Source: Xanthostigma xanthostigma
Taxonomy: Eukaryota; Arthropoda; Insecta; Raphidioptera; Raphidiidae
DNA: 64,000 bases
Assembly: GCA_963575645.1 (NCBI GenBank)
Contig: OY754468.1
Span: 6,758,001 to 6,822,000, forward strand
Direction: 5' to 3'
The notes below the pieces were generated by a model, which searched no databases, was not told where the DNA came from, and worked only from the letters and a program-made list of their open reading frames with translations. Made by a program: the position numbers and the translations under genes. The first letter of the stretch is position 1; the number at the start of each line of letters is the position of its first letter. Shown piece after piece: positions 58,081 to 64,000 of the stretch.

Positions 58081-58974
58081 ATACTATTGAAGTTTATGTG
58101 CTTAAACTCGGTATGTTGGCGGGTTCCGGTGGGCCGACGCCCCCGCCAACCTCGTCTGAAGTTGATTCGCAAAATAGGTAGGTATTCTTACCTCAAAATC
58201 GAATACGCTAGGAAAGTATCTTTGACACGCGACCTTCCCACCATCTCGTGTTTGATATTTTCAAAAGTGGTTCACCCAAAATTTACACGGAAACCAGCTT
58301 TATTCTGAATTTACGCACAATGTCAGTAAAAAAACTACATAAATGATATACACTTTTTATTTCAAAATTTTTTAAATTTTAAATAACAATTATGATATTT
58401 TTGATGTACATATTTAATAATAATTACAGACGTAAAATAAAATTTAATTACTCTTGACGACGTACTGCTGCAGTTCATTTTTTTCCCTCTCTAATTCATA
58501 AGAAAATCCAGGAAAAAAGTGGAATTATAATTCTGGACGTTTAGTTGGTGTATATTTACAATCAACAACACAGCACTTCCGATTTGATAGCTTTTTCCCC
58601 ATTTTATTCGACAATTAATCCTTATTAAAATGCACGTATAACATATGACACTAAGGTTTTGACTGAACCAAAAAAGACACACGAGAGGGCGCAAAAGTCG
58701 CGTGTCAAATGATACTTTCCTAGCGTGTAGGGTTTAAATGACATTTAAATGAAAGGTTTTAACTTTTAAAATCGTTTCGTGTTGGGTTGGCGGGCCTTTA
58801 ATTGAAAAATAGCAATTGCATTTTTAAACAATTTAAACAAACATAATTATGTTTGCCACAGGTATAAATCTAACCTGTCCTTTAGCCAGGGTATAAATAT
58901 TGATTCGCCTGATAAAATAATAATGGCTGCCACATACATCATGACACCCAACCTATAAACGTGAAGTATTATAT

Positions 58975-59290
58975 CTACAGTTGCTTTTGTGAATTTATTA
59001 ACCTTGTGTGAAGTATATAGCTGTTGTAAAATATTTCAGTATTATGTGCAATGTATTGGGTTAGGATAAAACATTATTATTTTGTGAAACTTTTTTCTTG
59101 ACGCTTACAGTAACGCCATCGGTCGGATTTTTGGGTGAACGTTAAAATATTCAACAAAAAGAACAAGGAGTATAGTGTAGTGTATATTTATTCTTTTACT
59201 AATTTTTTCTACCTGATTTTTTTTTTGATGAATTGGAAGTAAATTTTATTCTAACGAATAAATTTGTTCCAAGATTAGTAAGTTCTATCT
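58975..59290 (+). repeat. Unclassified 310-bp interspersed repeat, copy 2
   Basis: Direct copy of 22850-23155 at moderate divergence with scattered small indels. AACGCCATCGGTCGGATTTT and CAAGGAGTATAGTG blocks are retained. Confidence 0.75.
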
Positions 59291-59299
59291 GAGATTTGT

Positions 59300-60390
59300 A
59301 CAGTTTTTTTTGTCTTTCTAATGACTAACCTTAACAAGCACTAATGGCATTGACAGGTAGGTAATTTTAAAATGGAAAACCTTTAAGTGCCCACCAATCT
59401 AAAAACGCATGATTTACGATTTGCTGTTTTGTGACAATTATAACATTACTGGTTGAGTATTTTAAAACGTAAAATTGTAATAAAAAACACGATAATAGCA
59501 TAGGACGTATTAATGCCTTCATTCAGAGGACTGTGCAATGTAATTTAGATACTGATAATGGCATTCAAAAACCACTTCGTATCGTAAAAATTTACATATT
59601 AACGGTTCGAGCTGAGTAGATTTAATAATAAATAAACTTATATAGCAATGATATATAATTACTTGTCAGTAACTGGAGTAACGTGTTCTAATAAAAATCG
59701 TGCATTTAAGATAATTGAAACACTGAGTGGCTGTTAGTACCTACTATTTATTTACCGTGATCAGAAATGGTTGCGAGTTTTACGTCAATTCATCGCGCGA
59801 TAATAAGTCGCACAACTCATAGCTACGACACTTTATCGCGAGACAATTTATCGCAACAGGAATTTACCGCGAAATCACTATTATTGATATCGATAAATAT
59901 TTTAATCACATATTTGAGGCTAAAGAATTTAAGAGATGATACGACATAGTTGAATTTTTAATAATATGAATAACATAAAACAAATTCAGCCAATTGGGCG
60001 ACGGAATACCAAACATCCTCCCAAAACTTGGTTTCAATCCGTTTGACGTGTATAGTGCTCACAGTCAAACAGTTTAACAGAGTAACAGACAAATGTATTT
60101 TTTTGGATTCGGGGAACTTCAAAACAAAAAATGATTTTTTACCTAAACTAGTACCATTCCCCACTTGTGGGTTGGAATGGTAAAACACACACAAGTAATG
60201 ATCAAGTAAAATAAATAAATATATTGAAAAAATCATAATAAAAAATTTTATACATATTACATATACCAAAAACACAGATAATGCACATAGTCTAGTTCAC
60301 AAGCTCAAAAACAAGGCTTGACATAGCCAGTACAGAAATGACCGATTGCTCATTATTCATTAAATTCGGAATTACGTCTAGAAAAAATGT
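59300..60390. other. No supported gene; small CGCGATAA-rich patch and a shared repeat
   Basis: Near 59795-59880 TATCGCG/TTATCGC motifs recur. About 59985-60120 is the reverse copy of the repeat at 18890-19130. Confidence 0.4.
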
Positions 60391-60400
60391 ATTAATAGTA

Positions 60401-61916
60401 TATTGTGCGACTAGTGAGAGAAGGAGAAGATTCCATGAGCGTGAAATTTGCCGCACGAGCGCAGCGAGTGCGGTAAAACACACGCGAGTGGAATATTCTC
60501 CTTCGATCAATAGTCGCACATAATACTTTATTCAACTAGCAGGAGTAATATGTAATCGGGGCCCTGATAAAAGAGGGAAAAATAATAAATCACTTTATTG
60601 ATTGACGTACCACCGTCAGTGTATACACAAGATTGCCATGATTTCGCTGAATTGCGATGCTGTTTTCATATAAGTATACAATACCGCCTACCACGCTCCT
60701 ATTGGTCCAGAAGCTACTTGCAGTTTTTTTCATTATTTAGCGCTTGGGCTTGCTACTGAGTTTCTATTGGTCCAGAAAATTCATTATTACACTAGTGAAG
60801 TAATATATGATTTCTCCCACGCCAGAAAATTCATTATTACACTATAGTGAAGTAATATATTATTTCTCCCACGTTTAGCAGGGCCCCGAAATTACATATT
60901 ACTCACGCGTGTTGAATAATAGTATATTGTGCGACTAGTGAGAGAAGGAGAAGATTCCATGAGCGTGAAATTTGCCGCACGAGCGCAGCGAGTGCGGTAA
61001 AACACACGCGAGTGGAATATTCTCCTTCGATCAATAGTCGCACATAATACTTTATTCAACTAGCAGGAGTAATATGTAATCGGGGCCCTGATAAAAGAGG
61101 GAAAAATAATAAATCACTTCATTGATTGACGTACCACCGTCAGTGTATACACAAGATTGCCATGATTTCGCTGAATTGCGATGCTGTTTTCATATAAGTA
61201 TACAATACCGCCTACCACGCTCCTATTGGTCCAGAAGCTACTTGCAGTTTTTTTCATTATTTAGCGCTTGGGCTTGCTACTGAGTTTCTATTGGTCCAGA
61301 AAATTCATTATTACACTAGTGAAGTAATATATGATTTCTCCCACGCCAGAAAATTCATTATTACACTATAGTGAAGTAATATATTATTTCTCCCACGTTT
61401 AGCAGGGCCCCGAAATTACATATTACTCACGCGTGTTGAATAATAGTATATTGTGCGACTAGTGAGAGAAGGAGAAGATTCCATGAGCGTAAAACGCACG
61501 CGAGTGGAATATTCTCCTTCGATCAATGGTCGCACATAATACTTTATTCAACTAGCAGGAGTAATATGTAATCGGGGCCCTGATAAAAGAGGGAAAAATA
61601 ATAAATCACTTCATTGATTGACGTACCCAGCGTCAGTGTATGCACACAAGATTGCCATGACTTTCACTGAATTGCGATGCTGTTTTCATATATACAATAC
61701 CGCCTACCACATTCCTATTGGTCCAGAAGCTGCGTGCAGTTTTTTTTTCATAATTGCACGCTTGGGCTTGCTACTGAGTTTCTATTGGTCCAGAAAATTA
61801 ATTATCACACTGTACGGCTCATTATTAGCACTCTACGCGTCAACATGAAGTAATTTATTATTTCTCCCGAGTTTAGCAGGGCCCCGAAATTACATATTAC
61901 TCACGCGTGTTGAATA
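60401..61916 (+). repeat. Tandem array of a 524-bp unit (2 near-identical copies plus 1 diverged)
   Basis: TATTGTGCGACTAGTGAGAG recurs at 60401, 60925 and 61449, an exact 524-bp period. Copies 1 and 2 differ at very few sites; copy 3 lacks the CCGCACGAGCGCAGCGAG stretch and has other small indels. Each unit holds a palindrome pairing GGAGAAGATTCCATGAGCG with CGCGAGTGGAATATTCTCC, and GGGGCCCTGAT / AGCAGGGCCCCG near both halves. Confidence 0.93.
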
Positions 61917-62546
61917 AAATATTTTATTAGCACATAAGAAATTGCAAAAGTTATAAATATGAATAAAGATGAATAAAAAGGCATTTAGTTTTTCGCTAAT
62001 ATCTCAAAAACTATAAGTGATAGCTAAAATCGGAAAAAAAGATTCTTAAAAACGAAAAAATATCCAATAAAAAAGTCGTATCCTCTGGGATTCTATCTCT
62101 ACTATTTATAGTTTTAATTTGGCGTTAAAAATTGAATTCCGCGCGGCCGTTATAGCCCGAGCGCACCGCCCTGTTAGAGAGTACAACACAAAATAATTTT
62201 TTATAGTATAAATAACTATTTAAAAATTTTAATAAATTATGGTGTCATCTTAACACTTGAAAGAATAAAGTCCCATTGAAAAAAAAATTTTAATTTATTT
62301 TTAAAAATGTGACGCTATTGTTAACTAAGAAATTTTTTTCGAAAAACCGTTTCCATTGAAAACAACAAAAAATGTTTAAATAATTGGCTTATAATTTTAT
62401 TGTTTCATGAAGCCCTTTTTACATATATACTTAACAAGAATAGGTACGTAATATAAATATTTAAAAGCTATTTATTTTGTTTATTATAAATTTTTAAAGT
62501 TAACAATATGATAGATTTTTCATTTTTTGTTAGCATTGTTAGACAC

Positions 62547-63078
62547 TAGTGATGTGCCAGATATCCGTATCCGCGGATATCCGAGGAAGAAGAAAGATCC
62601 GTATCCGTTAGTTTTTGGCGGATCTTTTACGGATCTTTTACCTTATTAATTTTCAATTCATAGATGAAATTTTATGTATATAGGTGATTAGGTAATAATG
62701 AAAAACTGTTAAATTCCATTCAGATTATTATTTATTTTTTAAAATCGTATTTGGCACCTTTATATTGCAAGCATTTATCGTAGTGAGTACCATACCAATA
62801 GTACATAATTCAAAGGTACTAAAAACTATCTTTATAATGAGATATTGCACATCGATCTTTGGAAAGAGACAATCTGTTATGAGAGTTAATTCTTAAAGAG
62901 GTCAATAACTTTTTCCCATAACATATAGTCTCTTTCCAAAGGTCGATGTGCAATATTTACCGTTGCGTACTCTAAGAAAGTTAAGATCCGTATCCGTATC
63001 CGCGGATCTTGAAACCAAATATCCGTATTCAGATCCGTATCCGCGGATATACATTTTTAACGATCCGGCACATCACTA
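62547..63078. mobile_element. Non-autonomous hAT element, GGATATCCG-rich, copy 2 with target duplication
   Basis: Ends TAGTGATGTGCCAGATA and (reversed) TAGTGATGTGCCGGATC. The flanks TTAGACAC and TTAAACAC agree at 7 of 8 bases, fitting an aged hAT duplication. The interior closely matches 47193-47727. Confidence 0.9.
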
Positions 63079-63596
63079 TTAAACACACAATCTACGGAAC
63101 GCTGCAAGTTTGTACAATTTTGCATTTTCCTTATTATTTAGTCTAAGTTCCCATTATACTATACATCTAGTATTTAATTTTAGAAATTCACTGACGGATG
63201 GCAAATTTTGAAAATTAATTTTTCGAAAACTGCCGTGTGAACAAACCTTGAATAAATTGCATTCAAATCTCCGACCCGACTGTAGCTATCCCTTGTTTAA
63301 TAAAGACATCAACATAACGTGTCGCAGTTTGAATAAACGTTTAAGATTTCGGGGCTCAGAACTAAAATAATGTCAGTGTTTTATTTTTAAATATAAAGTT
63401 ACAGTTTTACTGTTCAACCGCACCTTAAACAATCTTATAATCGTTCTAAACACGCGTTGTTGTGTTGTTATTTTTTAACTCTTTCGTAAAATATAGAGAA
63501 AGAAAGAGATAAACAGTTTTCGTCATCCACACAGAAAATAAATGGCGTCCTATTAATATTGGGAGGGGAATCGGCTATTCAAGTTTTAGTCATATA

Positions 63597-63955
63597 TTTA
63601 ATGCCTATATATTGCTAGCGAAGATCGGGAGAAAGACTTAAACACTATAGTGCAGACATTTATACGTCTGTCTCACTTATTATACTCTGAGGCTCATGCG
63701 CATGTCAGTGAATGGATGCGCGTCAGTTGCAGGGACAGTTTTCACATGGAACTAAGCTGTGAAAGGGAGGTGGCTTCATATGTTTAATACCTTCTATATT
63801 GCTAGCAAAGATCGGGAGAAAGACTTAAACACTACGGTGCAGACATTTATACGCCTGTCTCACTTATTATACTCTGAGTCTCATGCGCATGTCCGTGAAT
63901 GGATGCGCGTCAGTTTGCACATGGAACTAAGCTGTGAATGGGAGCTGGCTTGCTC
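63597..63955 (+). repeat. Tandem duplication, 187-bp period
   Basis: ATTGCTAGC(G/A)AAGATCGGG occurs at 63611 and 63798. Shared blocks include GAGAAAGACTTAAACACTA, CTCACTTATTATACTCTGAG and GTGAATGGATGCGCGTCAGT. Small differences show it is not a sequencing duplicate. Confidence 0.88.
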
Positions 63956-64000
63956 TATTCCACTTACTAATTATACAGACGCAAAACTTGCGCACAACGG

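Noticed and set aside
60401..61916. CRISPR-like or rDNA spacer array
   Set aside because: Units are 524 bp with no short direct repeat and spacer pattern and no rRNA homology; it is an ordinary tandem duplication in a eukaryotic genome.

Overview
The window is insect-type nuclear DNA: AT-rich, intron-containing, and packed with transposable-element (TE) debris. The only convincing host protein-coding gene is a gustatory receptor (Gr). It is insect-specific in type, with three exons, phase-0 GT/AG introns and the C-terminal TYhhhhhQF signature. No bacterial, viral, rRNA or CRISPR features were seen. I cannot place the species; a hemipteran would fit, but that is a guess.

Layout. 0-10.4 kb: a dead mariner-related transposase, Helitron ends, an inactive SINE, an hAT-type element rich in ATTCGG motifs, a PIF/Harbinger-type MITE, a TA-flanked element carrying a mariner-like transposase fragment, and a large foldback repeat interrupted by a retroposed tail. 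10.8-14.7 kb: the Gr gene. Its first intron (2.6 kb) is mostly a nest of three TEs: an outer TA-flanked element holding an hAT copy with a perfect 8-bp duplication and a 640-bp foldback. 15.6-17.4 kb: a near-perfect foldback, then a PIF/Harbinger element with a broken N-terminal transposase. 17.9-30.4 kb: solo LTRs and a cluster of non-autonomous Helitrons, two of which carry a tRNA-like domain.

30.6-47 kb: several foldback elements, some with nested MITEs, an hAT MITE with a perfect duplication, a tRNA-derived SINE, and two decayed non-LTR retrotransposon 3' ends. 47-54.7 kb: an hAT family member, a 4.2-kb element with long terminal inverted repeats around a degenerate minisatellite, and a pogo/Tigger-derived element with a short DNA-binding-domain ORF. 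55-64 kb: hairpin MITEs, Penelope-type hammerhead-like motifs, a 524-bp tandem array, a second copy of the 47-kb hAT family, and a 187-bp tandem duplication.

The Gr gene is the only unit likely to act for the host, as a seven-transmembrane chemoreceptor in sensory neurons. Everything else records repeated insertion, with several orders of insertion readable from nested target-site duplications. All element classifications come from termini, duplications and peptide motifs read by eye; no database search was possible.
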